DNA of 46,667 bases from Acetobacter senegalensis. Its GTDB lineage: Bacteria; Pseudomonadota; Alphaproteobacteria; Acetobacterales; Acetobacteraceae. This document shows positions 17,134 to 25,761 of this stretch, piece after piece. The stretch spans positions 1-46,667 of the forward strand of contig NZ_LHZU01000119.1 of NCBI RefSeq assembly GCF_001580995.1. Direction: 5' to 3'. The notes beneath the pieces were generated by a model that did not search any database, was not told where the DNA came from, and saw nothing but the letters and a program-made list of their open reading frames with translations. Position 1 is the stretch's first letter; every line of letters begins with the position of its first letter. A program made the translations under genes and the position numbers.

Positions 17134-17751
17134 GTGATTGTGGTTGTGGAAGGAATGAGTGCCGCAGGAAAAACCACATGGTGCTGTCAGGCTGCGGGTG
17201 ACACCCTCTTGCCAGAAACCTTCCCGGCGGACCGGCACAACCAGCCGCTGGAGGGGCCAGAGGTCGCTGCATATTGGGTAGAGTGGAACACCCAGCGTTG
17301 GCGTAACGCTCTTACTCTTGAAGCCTCCAAAGGCATGGCTGTTTGCGATACAGATCCGTTGAAGCTCCATTATAGTTGGGGCCTGTGGCAGCTTGGTGAA
17401 AAACAGGAGGCAGACTGGCAATTCTCTTTGCAGGAAACCCGGCGCGCCATTGCGCAACACCAGCTTGGCTTTGCTGATATGGTCCTTGTCAAACCCATTG
17501 ATGCCTCTACCGCACGGCATCAAATGGAAACGGATACCACCCGCACACGCTCCCGGTTCGACCTCCATCTCCGCCTGCAAAGGTTTCTTATCGAGTGGTA
17601 TAGCGCCCTTGAGGCAGTCTTTCCCACGCGCGTAAAATGGGCGCTCCCCGAGGATTTCAAAATCCCGCCTGTTACTGTGAACCCAGGCCGGTATGATCTC
17701 AAAGCGTTCGACGCCTTCATCGCCTCGCTGCCCAAACCGCTGTCGTCCTAA
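17134..17751 (+). CDS. P-loop kinase-like NTPase, 205 aa
   Basis: Starts at a GTG (17134) with AGGAGG eight bases upstream. The frame runs back to 16777 inside terL, which is not credible. The Walker A motif GMSAAGKT is at residues 7-14, right after a hydrophobic strand (IVVVEG). The fold pattern resembles thymidylate-kinase-like or small-molecule kinases: MVLVKPIDASTARHQM and the basic stretch TRTRSRFDLHLRLQRF could form the lid. The substrate is unknown. It lies 112 bases after terL on the same strand, but resembles bacterial rather than virion genes. Confidence 0.72.
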   Translation: MIVVVEGMSAAGKTTWCCQAAGDTLLPETFPADRHNQPLEGPEVAAYWVEWNTQRWRNALTLEASKGMAVCDTDPLKLHYSWGLWQLGEKQEADWQFSLQETRRAIAQHQLGFADMVLVKPIDASTARHQMETDTTRTRSRFDLHLRLQRFLIEWYSALEAVFPTRVKWALPEDFKIPPVTVNPGRYDLKAFDAFIASLPKPLSS

Positions 17752-17935
17752 AAAACAGACCAACCCGGCAGGAAAAAGTTTTCCCTTGCATTCGTCCGAA
17801 CATAGGCGCATCAAAGGTGCAGCGGGTGCTTTTATCCGAGTTATTGACGCATGTTGCGTTTCTCTTTCTCCTTAAAAGTTATGATTTCGTGTGTGTTTTG
17901 TGCACGACCGCTATTGTTTAAGAAGGAGCCTTGTT

Positions 17936-18142
17936 ATGGCAACAGGCACCGTAAAATGGTTTAACCCCACAAAGGGTTTCGGTTTCATTCAGCCCGACAG
18001 CGGGGGGCAGGATGCGTTCGTTCACATCTCTGAACTTGAGCGCGCTGGTATGCACACCCTGACCGAAGGACAGCAGGTCTCTTACGAGCTCGAAGCTGGC
18101 CGTAACGGCAAAACATCTGCAGTGAGCATCAAAGCAGCGTAA
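17936..18142 (+). CDS. cspA: Cold-shock protein, CspA family
   Basis: 68 residues forming one cold-shock domain: GTVKWFNPTKGFGFIQPD with the RNP1 motif KGFGFI, and DAFVHISELE carrying RNP2 (AFVHI). It binds single-stranded RNA or DNA and melts RNA structure. The ATG at 17936 follows AAGGAGCC. The long 5' leader (about 180 bases to the previous gene) fits the leader-based control known for this family, but no element was proved. A clear terminator follows. Confidence 0.95.
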   Translation: MATGTVKWFNPTKGFGFIQPDSGGQDAFVHISELERAGMHTLTEGQQVSYELEAGRNGKTSAVSIKAA

Positions 18143-18176
18143 CGCTGCTTTTACTCACACGCGTGATGTGAAGAAA

Positions 18177-18202
18177 GCCGCCCTTCGGGGCGGCTTTTTT
18201 TT
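18177..18202 (+). terminator. Rho-independent terminator of cspA
   Basis: GCCGCCC (18177-18183), loop TTCG, GGGCGGC (18188-18194), followed by eight T (18195-18202). Confidence 0.93.
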
Positions 18203-18218
18203 ATGTCTGCTTTCTTAA

Positions 18219-18401
18219 AAAAACGGGCTATGCGGCCTTCCGCAGGAAACGTTGGGCACACAGCTTGGCGTCTCCCGGCAGACCATCAACGCCATAGAGG
18301 CCGGGCGCTATGACCCAAGCCTGCCTCTTGCCTTCCGGTTTGCCCGCTTTTTCGGCACCTCAATCGAGGCGTTGTTTGACTATGATGGGGAAGATGCGTA
18401 G
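18219..18401 (+). pseudogene. Truncated XRE-type HTH regulator remnant
   Basis: A frame ending at TAG 18399-18401 translates as QETLGTQLGVSRQTINAIEA, then GRYDPSLPLAF and FARFFGTSIEALFD. This is the second half of the small Cro/CI-like regulator family of about 70 residues. The first recognition helices and any start codon are absent: an in-frame TAA at 18216 lies directly upstream, next to the cspA terminator. A TTG inside would give about 50 residues lacking the first helix. It is probably a decayed or 5'-truncated gene. It ends seven bases from the trhO stop on the other strand. Confidence 0.72.
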
Positions 18402-18407
18402 GCGTTG

Positions 18408-19619
18408 TTACTCCTGCAAGCGGGCAAGCGCCATGTCCCGCAGCATGTTCTGGCGTTCAATTTCCGCGTCCCGTTCGCGGCGTTTGCGCTCACGGATTGC
18501 GTCCATTTCCGCACCCAGATGCGCTTCGCCACGCTCGGCGGCCAGTTTGGCCTGCCGTTCCCGCTCGGCATAACGGGCGCGCTGCTTTTCATCCCGCTCA
18601 TCGTAACAATGCGGGCAGCTTACCCCATGCTCATACTTGGGTGAGGCCATTTCTTCCGCCGTCAGCGGCGTGCGGCAGGCATGGCACTGTTCCAGAGAAC
18701 CCGGCTCCAGCCCGTGCTTGACCGTCACCCGCTGGTCAAACACAAAACATTCACCACGCCACAGGCTCTTTTCTTCCGGCACAGTTTCCAGATATTTCAG
18801 AATGCCGCCCTGAAGGTGATACACCTCATCCAGCCCTTCAGCCTTCACAAAGGCCGTGGCTTTCTCACACCGGATTCCCCCGGTGCAGAACATGGCAATA
18901 CGCGGTGTGCGGCCCTTGGCCAGCAGTTCCTCGCGGTGGGCGCGGAACCAGTCTGGAAATTCGCGGAAGGTCTTTGTCTTGGGGTCAATCGCCCCAACAA
19001 ACGTGCCGGTTGCCACTTCATAGTCATTGCGCGTGTCAATCAGAATGGTGTCCGGGTCTTCCAGCAGGGCATTCCACTCCTCGGGCGGCACGTAATGGCC
19101 GACGTCAGACCGAGGGTCCAGCCCCGACACACCCATGGTCACGATCTCTTTCTTCAGCCGCACCTTCATGCGCAAAAACGGCATGGCGGGCGCACGGGAG
19201 AATTTAACCTCAATCTCCGCACAGCCCGGCATGGCGCGCACATGGGCAAGCACTGCGGCAATGCCCTCATCCGTGCCAGCAATGGTGCCGTTTATGCCTT
19301 CATGCGCCAGCAGCAACGTGCCCTTTACGCCGTTGGCCACGCACACATCCTGCAAGGGCTCGCGTAATGCGGGCAGATCCTCAAAGGGGGTGAAGCGATA
19401 CAGCGCCGCTACACAGAAGGGCAGATCGTGCTCGCCAGCGTGATCACCTTGCGCCGCGTGTGCTGTTCCGTTCCGTTCGTTACCATCCGGCGTCACGTCA
19501 GATACCGCAGCCGCCACACCAGTGCTGCTGGCAGGCGTCCGCGCAGCAGGGCCAGCCGCCGGTGTGGTCGCGGTTCCACAGGCAGGGTCGGCATGGGGGG
19601 CGTTCTTGGGGTCAGTCAC
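18408..19619 (-). CDS. trhO: tRNA uridine(34) hydroxylase, rhodanese-type
   Basis: About 403 residues from a GTG at 19619 ([10 protein letters not shown]). The frame runs to 19697, so the start is uncertain. Residues 1-62 are Ala/Thr-rich and unlike the compact E. coli protein. The core has the TrhO N-terminal domain ([26 protein letters not shown]) and a rhodanese domain with the active loop [10 protein letters not shown]. It hydroxylates U34 of some tRNAs using prephenate-linked chemistry, as known for the family. The tail holds two CxxC pairs and a charged coiled end. It converges on the HTH remnant. Confidence 0.9.
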   Translation of the reverse strand: MTDPKNAPHADPACGTATTPAAGPAARTPASSTGVAAAVSDVTPDGNERNGTAHAAQGDHAGEHDLPFCVAALYRFTPFEDLPALREPLQDVCVANGVKGTLLLAHEGINGTIAGTDEGIAAVLAHVRAMPGCAEIEVKFSRAPAMPFLRMKVRLKKEIVTMGVSGLDPRSDVGHYVPPEEWNALLEDPDTILIDTRNDYEVATGTFVGAIDPKTKTFREFPDWFRAHREELLAKGRTPRIAMFCTGGIRCEKATAFVKAEGLDEVYHLQGGILKYLETVPEEKSLWRGECFVFDQRVTVKHGLEPGSLEQCHACRTPLTAEEMASPKYEHGVSCPHCYDERDEKQRARYAERERQAKLAAERGEAHLGAEMDAIRERKRRERDAEIERQNMLRDMALARLQE

Positions 19620-19917
19620 GGCAACAACTATCCACTGGTAGGATTGCAGGCCACTCCGGGCGCGGCACATGCCGGCCCCTGCTGCAATCAGGGTCACGTC
19701 AGGCCATCAAAAGGCACCCCAGACTTACTCCTCCGCCCATGGGCAGGACAAGAGGCAACAGCCGCCCAAACGCCACAAAAAGCCAGCCCGCGCCCTGTTT
19801 GCACCCCCGCCTGCAACGCCGCGTGCCGGCCTGCGTTGTCACCATCTTGTCATGAAGCTCTTTTCTTTTTCGCGGCATGCTTCATATGGAGAAGAGCAGT
19901 GTCAGAAAGGACCGACC

Positions 19918-20190
19918 ATGCAAGATACCGATGAAGTTGTCGTAGGCTACCTGATCCAGCGCGAAGACAATGATGGGGAAATCACCTTCTGGGACCCCAC
20001 CAATGAATGGCTGGAAGACCCCAACGAAGCCAAACTGTACGAAAAACAGGAAGAAGCTGAAGCCGACGCAAAGTCCCTTCAGGATGGCGACACCACCGGC
20101 ACTGTCACCGTCGAACTCGTGTTCGAAGCAGGCGATGATGATGACTGGGATGATGAAGAAGACGAAGAAGAAGAAAACAAGAAGGCCTGA
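19918..20190 (+). CDS. Acidic conserved hypothetical protein, 90 aa
   Basis: The ATG at 19918 follows GAAAGGA. The N-terminal 65 residues (MQDTDEVVVGYLIQREDNDG, ITFWDPTNEWLEDPNEAKLY) look like a small mixed fold. The last 20 residues are almost only Asp and Glu, ending in NKKA. No signal peptide. I do not know the family. The reading frame extends upstream to 19669, but that part overlaps trhO's leader and has no support. Confidence 0.72.
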   Translation: MQDTDEVVVGYLIQREDNDGEITFWDPTNEWLEDPNEAKLYEKQEEAEADAKSLQDGDTTGTVTVELVFEAGDDDDWDDEEDEEEENKKA

Positions 20191-20209
20191 ACCGGCTCTC
20201 CTTTTTCTC

Positions 20210-20255
20210 GCCACGTCAGCCTCTCAGGCGTGGCGCACGGGGGGCAACCCCCGTG
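20210..20255. terminator. Tandem hairpins between convergent genes
   Basis: GCCACG (20210-20215) pairs with CGTGGC (20229-20234). Next to it CACGGGGG (20236-20243) pairs with CCCCCGTG (20248-20255) around a GCAA tetraloop. They lie between the stops at 20190 and 20266 and probably end both transcripts, though no T-run is seen. Confidence 0.65.
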
Positions 20256-20265
20256 TCCGGTTCTG

Positions 20266-21453
20266 TCACCGGCCCAGCAGCCGGGAGACAAAACTGCTCC
20301 GCCTGATGGTATGGGGCACAATGGGCGATGTATGGCGGATAATCCTGTCAGCACTCTCCCGCATGGTAATGCCCGCAAAACTATGTCCAATCACCCACGC
20401 CCCGACAGAGGCCGTAACGCCCTGAATGCTGTGGTCCGCAAACGCCTGATAGACTTTGGGGTAAGCCCCGTAAGTGCCGCCTTCCGCACACAAAATCCGA
20501 TCCGCCTTTAGCAGCCGCACGTTCTCGCCCCCACGGGCATGGATCGGCTTTTCCACATACCAGCCTCCGGGCCGATGCGCCGTTACGGCCGCAGGGTCAA
20601 ACCCTGCTGGCAACAGGTTGGGGTGCTCCGGGTAACGCTGCCACAACACAGGCAACAATGCCTTGTTGGAGAGCAGGGCCGTCCAGGGCGGATTCAGAAA
20701 AACGCACCCACACTGCGCCAGATGCCGCGCGCCAGGGTCACGAAACATCAGCTCCCACGGATACATCCGTAACATGCTACGCACCACGCGGCCCTTGTGC
20801 AGCAGGTGGCCACGGGTGCTGATCTCAAGATCCCGCAACTCGCACTGCACGGCCTCCAATCCGGCCTGCTGCGCCCAGTCCCGGTAATAACGGGCATGCA
20901 CCGCATCTTCCGTATTGTCAGGGTAGGGCACAATATGCAGCGTCTGGCTCACGCGCGCTTCGGCCCGCAACTGGAGCAGCCGCGCCACAACGCGCCCGGC
21001 ATCAAGCGGCATCTGCTCCGCCTGCGGCGCAACCTCTGCCCGCCACAGGCTCTGCATGCGGGTGCTTTCCGGCACTGTGGCCGGGGTGTCTGCATTATAT
21101 TCAATCAGCTTGGGCTGACCATCGCACCAGGCAAAATCAAACCGCCCCAACAGAAACGGCTCATCCCGCCGCCAGGATGCCCGCACAACATCCTGCACCA
21201 GCGGCGGAATATGAAACACATCCAGCCCGCCCGGTGTGCTGATCGCGTCGTCCACCACACGCAGGCATAATGTGTGCAGGTCTTCCGTTACCCGGCGCAA
21301 AGTCTGCACCGCCTGGGAGCTGAAGTCGTAACGCACATCTTCCCGCCAGGCAGGGCTACCGTCTTCATTGCGAAAATACGTATAGCCAATCTGCCGTGCG
21401 CGGGCCTGCCAGTCCGGTCGCGGGGCGGAGGGAAGGCGGCGCAGAGTACCCAT
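20266..21453 (-). CDS. Glutathionylspermidine synthase family protein
   Basis: 395 residues with the ATP-grasp pattern of the GSP_synth family: FDFAWCDGQPKLIEYNADTP, PESTRMQSLW, YVEKPIHARGGENVRLL and a final GITMRESADRIIRHTSPIVP. In E. coli the paralogue YgiC is a ligase of this type, of unsettled substrate. True glutathionylspermidine synthesis is therefore not proven. It starts nine bases after the stop of a small membrane protein gene, so the two probably share an operon with the Dabb gene further upstream. Confidence 0.85.
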   Translation of the reverse strand: MGTLRRLPSAPRPDWQARARQIGYTYFRNEDGSPAWREDVRYDFSSQAVQTLRRVTEDLHTLCLRVVDDAISTPGGLDVFHIPPLVQDVVRASWRRDEPFLLGRFDFAWCDGQPKLIEYNADTPATVPESTRMQSLWRAEVAPQAEQMPLDAGRVVARLLQLRAEARVSQTLHIVPYPDNTEDAVHARYYRDWAQQAGLEAVQCELRDLEISTRGHLLHKGRVVRSMLRMYPWELMFRDPGARHLAQCGCVFLNPPWTALLSNKALLPVLWQRYPEHPNLLPAGFDPAAVTAHRPGGWYVEKPIHARGGENVRLLKADRILCAEGGTYGAYPKVYQAFADHSIQGVTASVGAWVIGHSFAGITMRESADRIIRHTSPIVPHTIRRSSFVSRLLGR

Positions 21454-21462
21454 CAGGTCAGG

Positions 21463-21825
21463 TTACTCTCCGCCTCCCGCATGGCCCGCGGCCCCTTCGC
21501 CAAATCCCGCATGGCCAGCAGACTCCTCGCCAGCACCGCCACCACGTCGGCCTTCTCCCTCATCACCCTCGTCGGCCCCATCATGTCCATAACGGCGGGA
21601 AGAAACAAACACCCCATGGCCACCGCCTCCATGCTGTTCAGTGTCGTCACAATCCTCAGGCCGTCGGGCCGGGTCCGCCTGAGCGCAGGCTTCCGCATGC
21701 TGCCGTTGCGCGGCCTCTCTGCTGCGCTGAAAATTCCCAAACCCGATCACCCCGATTGAACCCACCAGCGCACCCAGCACCACCGTCCAGCCCAGCACAC
21801 GTCTTGAAAGAGGGTCTTTCTCCAC
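21463..21825 (-). CDS. Small membrane protein with Gly/His-rich tail
   Basis: About 120 residues from a GTG at 21825, chosen because GGAGAG lies eight bases before it. The frame is open to 22080 but that part overlaps the Dabb gene. One membrane helix at about residues 10-30 (VLGWTVVLGALVGSIGVIGF). After it come a charged stretch with two Cys and a Gly/Glu/His-rich tail (GEGRRGGGAGEESAGHAGFG). It stands where E. coli has ygiB beside ygiC, but the sequences do not clearly match. Function unknown. Confidence 0.55.
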   Translation of the reverse strand: MEKDPLSRRVLGWTVVLGALVGSIGVIGFGNFQRSREAAQRQHAEACAQADPARRPEDCDDTEQHGGGGHGVFVSSRRYGHDGADEGDEGEGRRGGGAGEESAGHAGFGEGAAGHAGGGE

Positions 21826-21826
21826 C

Positions 21827-22387
21827 TTATGTCTCTCCGTTACGGCGTACCGTGAAGTCAAACACAACCGCCTTGGCCAGATAAGGGGCGGCAAACGCCT
21901 TGAAGGCATCATGGGCGGGGTCATAATGGCCGTGACCCTGCACAATAGGGCGGCCCACATAATAATTCCTGTCCCCTTCTGATCGGAACGTGACCAGATA
22001 CCCGTAATCCAGCCCCAGATCCGCATTTTCCCCACTGGTCTGCGGCCCAGCTTCCAATGCCTGAATGACAGCGCTGCCATCAGGGCGGCGGGAAGCCTGA
22101 GCCAGCGCCAGAAAACGGCGCGTCACCTCCTGCCGCTGTGCCTGCGTGGTCTCTGGTCTGAACTGAAACATCACCATATGCCGCACCACACCGGGCCGAA
22201 AATCCGGTGCTGTAAAGCGGTCTTCCCCAACCTGCCGCACAAGAGCCTGCACAGCCTGCGCGGCTTTATCCAGCGTGGGCACAGCAGCAGCGCGCGCCAT
22301 ATGCGGGGCCACTACGGGCACACCTGTTATCAGAGCCCCAACCATCAGGGAAGAAAGTGCAAACATGCGAGAACAGCGCATCATCAA
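21827..22387 (-). CDS. Secreted Dabb (stress-responsive A/B barrel) protein
   Basis: 186 residues with a signal peptide (residues 1-34, ending MARAAA). The domain begins with GVVRHMVMFQFRPETTQAQR, the hallmark HxVxFxF strand of Dabb domains, and ends YDPAHDAFKAFAAPYLAKAV followed by VFDF. The family forms dimeric alpha/beta barrels with varied or unknown roles. Export is unusual for some members but typical for those with a leader. The start could be any of three adjacent ATGs. Its stop lies two bases from the next start. Confidence 0.82.
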   Translation of the reverse strand: MMMRCSRMFALSSLMVGALITGVPVVAPHMARAAAVPTLDKAAQAVQALVRQVGEDRFTAPDFRPGVVRHMVMFQFRPETTQAQRQEVTRRFLALAQASRRPDGSAVIQALEAGPQTSGENADLGLDYGYLVTFRSEGDRNYYVGRPIVQGHGHYDPAHDAFKAFAAPYLAKAVVFDFTVRRNGET

Positions 22388-22729
22388 AACGGAAAAACCT
22401 TACGTGTTGCAGAGAAACCGGAGCACAGCTTAAAGGCTGTTTCAAAACGTACCTAGCGCAATCGGGTCTTCCTTTTTAAGGCACGGTTTTAAAAATCAGC
22501 AGGTCAGAGCAGGCGTGGCGGTTTCCACCTGAAAGTCTTATCTGTCTGCTCCACTATCCCCGTTTCATGGGGGCCAAGCGCTCTTTATCAGCCACAGAAC
22601 ACCCACGCCTTTTTCACCGCCAGATTTTTTTTGGAAGCAGCGTCTCAGGCGTATTTCTTGCCACCGTCCTGCCTTTGCCGAGAAAGATGCCCTGACCCTG
22701 TCTTCCACCGGCATACGCCATCCCACGCC
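22388..22729. other. Intergenic gap, nothing clear
   Basis: About 340 bases between two leftward genes. I see no gene or strong hairpin. It must hold the promoter of the Dabb operon, but no pair of boxes stands out. Confidence 0.35.
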
Positions 22730-23692
22730 TTACGGTGCTTTTTTGATAAAGCCCGCAATCGAGTCCACCACGCCGGGGGCCAATGGCAGGTTGGGGTCTG
22801 CATAGGTCGCAAGATTTTCGCGCGGAATATCGGAAGAAACCGTTTTCAGCACATGGTTTGTGTCCGGCAGCAAAACCAGCTTGGCTGCCGGGTCTGCCGC
22901 CTTGAGCTTCTGCGCATCCTCCACACCCACCTGCAAATCACGCTCGCCCTGTATAATCATCACCGGCAACTTGATTTTTGCAATCAGGTCCGTAGGGTCA
23001 TATGAAAACGCGCTTATCCAGAACCCTTGTATGCTTGGCCGGAACATTGCGCGCAGGCGCGGGGGCTCCGTGCTCACATCCACCTGCTGCCCACTGGCCA
23101 GAGCATCAACAATCCGGTTAACCTGAGAAGACAAAGGCGTTTTAGCCATCTGGGCTTTTAACAGGTCATTGGCACGCCTGCCGCTGGTTGCCACCAGCAC
23201 AACACCGCAAATCTGTGCCGGGTTGTCCGCTGCCGTGGCCAGCGCAATCAGCCCGCCTTCACTATGGCCCATCAGCCAGACACAATGCGCGCCCGTCTGT
23301 TTCTGAATACTTGTCATCCAGTTGCGCGTGTCCTGAACGTAATTGTCAACGGTCACACTGTCTCCGTTGGCAACGGCGGCCAGGCTCGCAAACAATCCCC
23401 GCTTGTCCACACGCACGCTGGAGATACCCTGCGCCGCCAGCCCTTCCGCCAGCAGCTTATAGGTGGCAGCTTTTACCCCCAGCGGATTATTGCCATCGCG
23501 GTCTGTCGGGCCGGAACCGGGCAGTATCAACATCACGGGGGCATTGTTCCCCGCGCGGGTCAGGGTGCCTTTCAGCAGCCCAAGCGGGCCGGGGGCGGAA
23601 ATATCCTCATCTGTCGCCGCGTGGGCCAAGCCGGATGCCCCCATCAACGCCCCAGCCATCAGGGCACCCACCACACGCGTTCTCAGCTTCAC
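22730..23692 (-). CDS. Secreted alpha/beta hydrolase
   Basis: About 320 residues from a GTG at 23692, chosen because GGGAGAG lies upstream. The frame is open to 23713. Signal peptide residues 1-25 (ending GLAHA). The alpha/beta-hydrolase core has the nucleophile elbow GHSEGG, an oxyanion-type LPGSGPTDRDGN, PVMIIQGERDLQV with the acid, and DTNHVLK with the catalytic His. It probably cleaves an ester in the periplasm; the substrate is unknown. Leftward, just upstream of the phage portal gene on the other strand. Confidence 0.85.
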   Translation of the reverse strand: MKLRTRVVGALMAGALMGASGLAHAATDEDISAPGPLGLLKGTLTRAGNNAPVMLILPGSGPTDRDGNNPLGVKAATYKLLAEGLAAQGISSVRVDKRGLFASLAAVANGDSVTVDNYVQDTRNWMTSIQKQTGAHCVWLMGHSEGGLIALATAADNPAQICGVVLVATSGRRANDLLKAQMAKTPLSSQVNRIVDALASGQQVDVSTEPPRLRAMFRPSIQGFWISAFSYDPTDLIAKIKLPVMIIQGERDLQVGVEDAQKLKAADPAAKLVLLPDTNHVLKTVSSDIPRENLATYADPNLPLAPGVVDSIAGFIKKAP

Positions 23693-24030
23693 GCCATCTC
23701 TCCCAATCGTCACGCCGCCAGTGCTGGAGTATCACCCGGTTTTTCACAAAAACGAAACCAAAAAATACGTGGTCTCATATCTGTCACACATCAGCATGTG
23801 CCCGATGAGCACACAATAACATTCAAAAAACACCCACGCTTGGCTTAACGAGCGGACCATTGCTGCCTCCACAGGGCACCCAGCACTGTCTCCCATAGCG
23901 CTTTTCGGCACACGCAAAATTGCTGCATTTCTTCCTGCCAAGCCCCGGGGAGAAAACCGCTCAGTCGGCTCTCCGCCTCCGCCTCGTTATCCGCTTTCCG
24001 TCCATGCCATTCCATCACGCAAGAGGGCAC

Positions 24031-25638
24031 ATGCCGCCATTTTTTCCAGCCTGTCCTGCCAGCCCGCAGCAGCCTGACCCAGAAAAAAGTCTGCCCGAAG
24101 CACAGTCGGAAAACAGGCTGCCTCAAACAACAGGACCATTCAAAAGCTTTTTCAAACGGCTTTCACACGCCTTGCCGCACACACGCACGTTTCAGCCAGA
24201 CCGACGGGAACCCACGTTCACGCCCCCTCTTGGCCAGCACCTACGCAAACCTGCTGCAAATGGCGTTTTGCCAAACGGTATGGCAGATGCCTTGCGTTCT
24301 TCCAACGCACCATCTCCTCCGCAGGCGCAGTTTCGCCCCTATCAGCCCCCCAAAGGCGTGCGCGGCGATAACCGCACTCATCTGGCGTTTGATAGCGCCG
24401 CCAGCAGCCAGCCCACCACACTGGCCTGGCTGCGCAACGCCGCAGGGGAGGGAACGGTTTTTCCCGGTTATCCGCATCTGGCTGAACTGGCCCAGCGGGC
24501 GGAATACCGGCACATGGTGGAAGTGATCGCCACGGAGGCCACGCGCGAATGGATTGTGTTCCGCACGCGGGGCGCAACCACCAAACAGGCCCGCATTGCC
24601 GAAATCGAGGCTGAATTCACCCGCCTGAACGTGCGTGATGTGCTGCGCCGCATGGCGGAGTATGATGGCTATTACGGCATGGGCCTGCTGTATGTTGATA
24701 CCGGCCTCAGCCAGACAACCGGCGGGCGTGAAACCCCGTTGCTTCTCAAGCCGGAAACCGTGCGCAAGGGCACCCTGCGCGCCCTTGTGCCCATAGACCC
24801 CGTATGGACCACGCCAGACAGTTACGGCACGGCAGATCCCCTCAGCCCGGATTTCTACCAGCCGACCCACTGGTGGGTGCAGGGCAGTCTGATCCACAGT
24901 ACACGCCTTCTGCGCTTTGTCTCGCGTGATGTGCCGGACATTCTTAAACCGGCTTATAATTTCGGCGGTTTGTCCCTCAGCCAGATGGCCCAGCCCTATG
25001 TCAATAACTGGCTGCGCACCCGTCAGTCCGTGTCTGATCTGCTCAACGCCTTTTCCATCGTCGCGCTCTCAACGGATATGGCCGCCTACGCGCAAGACCC
25101 AGAGGGCCTGCTCAGCCGAGTGGAAGCCTTCAACCGCTTCCGGTCCAACCGCGGCACGTTCGTTCTGGATAAGGAGCGTGAAAAACTGGACCTTCTGGCA
25201 GCACCGCTCTCCGGGCTGGACCGCTTGCAGGCCCAGGCGCAGGAACAGATGTGCAGCGTTGCGCAGGAGCCGCTGGTCAAGTTCACGGGCATTACCCCCA
25301 GCGGGCTCAACGCCTCGGCAGAAGGTGAAATCCGCGTTTTTTATGATCGCATCCACGCCTTTCAGGAAAACGTCTTCCGCACCCCGCTTACCACCATCCT
25401 GCACCTGATCATGCTCAACCTGTGGGGCGAGATTGACCCGGATATCACCTTCAGCTTTGCCTCCCTGTGGCAGATGGATGAGGCCACACAGGCTAACGTG
25501 CAGAAAACCCGCACGGAAATTGATGCCCAGAACATCCGCGCCGGCATCGTCACCCCTCAGGAAGCCCGCAGCCGCACCGCCCATGATCTGCACAGCCCCT
25601 ATGATGGCATCCCCGCAAACAGAACGCCCCATTTCTAA
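24031..25638 (+). CDS. Phage portal protein, DUF1073 type
   Basis: About 535 residues from the ATG at 24031 (AAGAG upstream). An ATG at 24004 and a TTG at 23920 are alternatives. Residues 1-105 are Pro/Ser-rich. The DUF1073 portal core follows: GDNRTHLAFDSA, AEYRHMVEVIATEATREWIV, MAEYDGYYGMGLLYVDTG, YNFGGLSLSQMAQPYVNNWL, FVLDKEREKLDLL and GLNASAEGEIRVFYDRIHAF. It forms the dodecameric DNA gate at the head vertex. It begins the structural operon, about 7 kb from terL. Confidence 0.9.
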   Translation: MPPFFPACPASPQQPDPEKSLPEAQSENRLPQTTGPFKSFFKRLSHALPHTRTFQPDRREPTFTPPLGQHLRKPAANGVLPNGMADALRSSNAPSPPQAQFRPYQPPKGVRGDNRTHLAFDSAASSQPTTLAWLRNAAGEGTVFPGYPHLAELAQRAEYRHMVEVIATEATREWIVFRTRGATTKQARIAEIEAEFTRLNVRDVLRRMAEYDGYYGMGLLYVDTGLSQTTGGRETPLLLKPETVRKGTLRALVPIDPVWTTPDSYGTADPLSPDFYQPTHWWVQGSLIHSTRLLRFVSRDVPDILKPAYNFGGLSLSQMAQPYVNNWLRTRQSVSDLLNAFSIVALSTDMAAYAQDPEGLLSRVEAFNRFRSNRGTFVLDKEREKLDLLAAPLSGLDRLQAQAQEQMCSVAQEPLVKFTGITPSGLNASAEGEIRVFYDRIHAFQENVFRTPLTTILHLIMLNLWGEIDPDITFSFASLWQMDEATQANVQKTRTEIDAQNIRAGIVTPQEARSRTAHDLHSPYDGIPANRTPHF

Positions 25639-25761
25639 ACGTTCCGACGATACTTTTTTGTCACGCTTACCCTTTTTTCAAAATGCAGCTTCAGAAGCAG
25701 GCTCTGCCATATCGGCACGGCAGTTCCTTCCGGTTTCCCGCTCCTTCCTCCGGTACCTTGC

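Noticed and set aside
21453-21740. Alternative leftward frame (95 residues) between the GSP-family and Dabb genes
   Set aside because: It overlaps the better supported GTG-started membrane protein gene, which has a ribosome site and a membrane helix.
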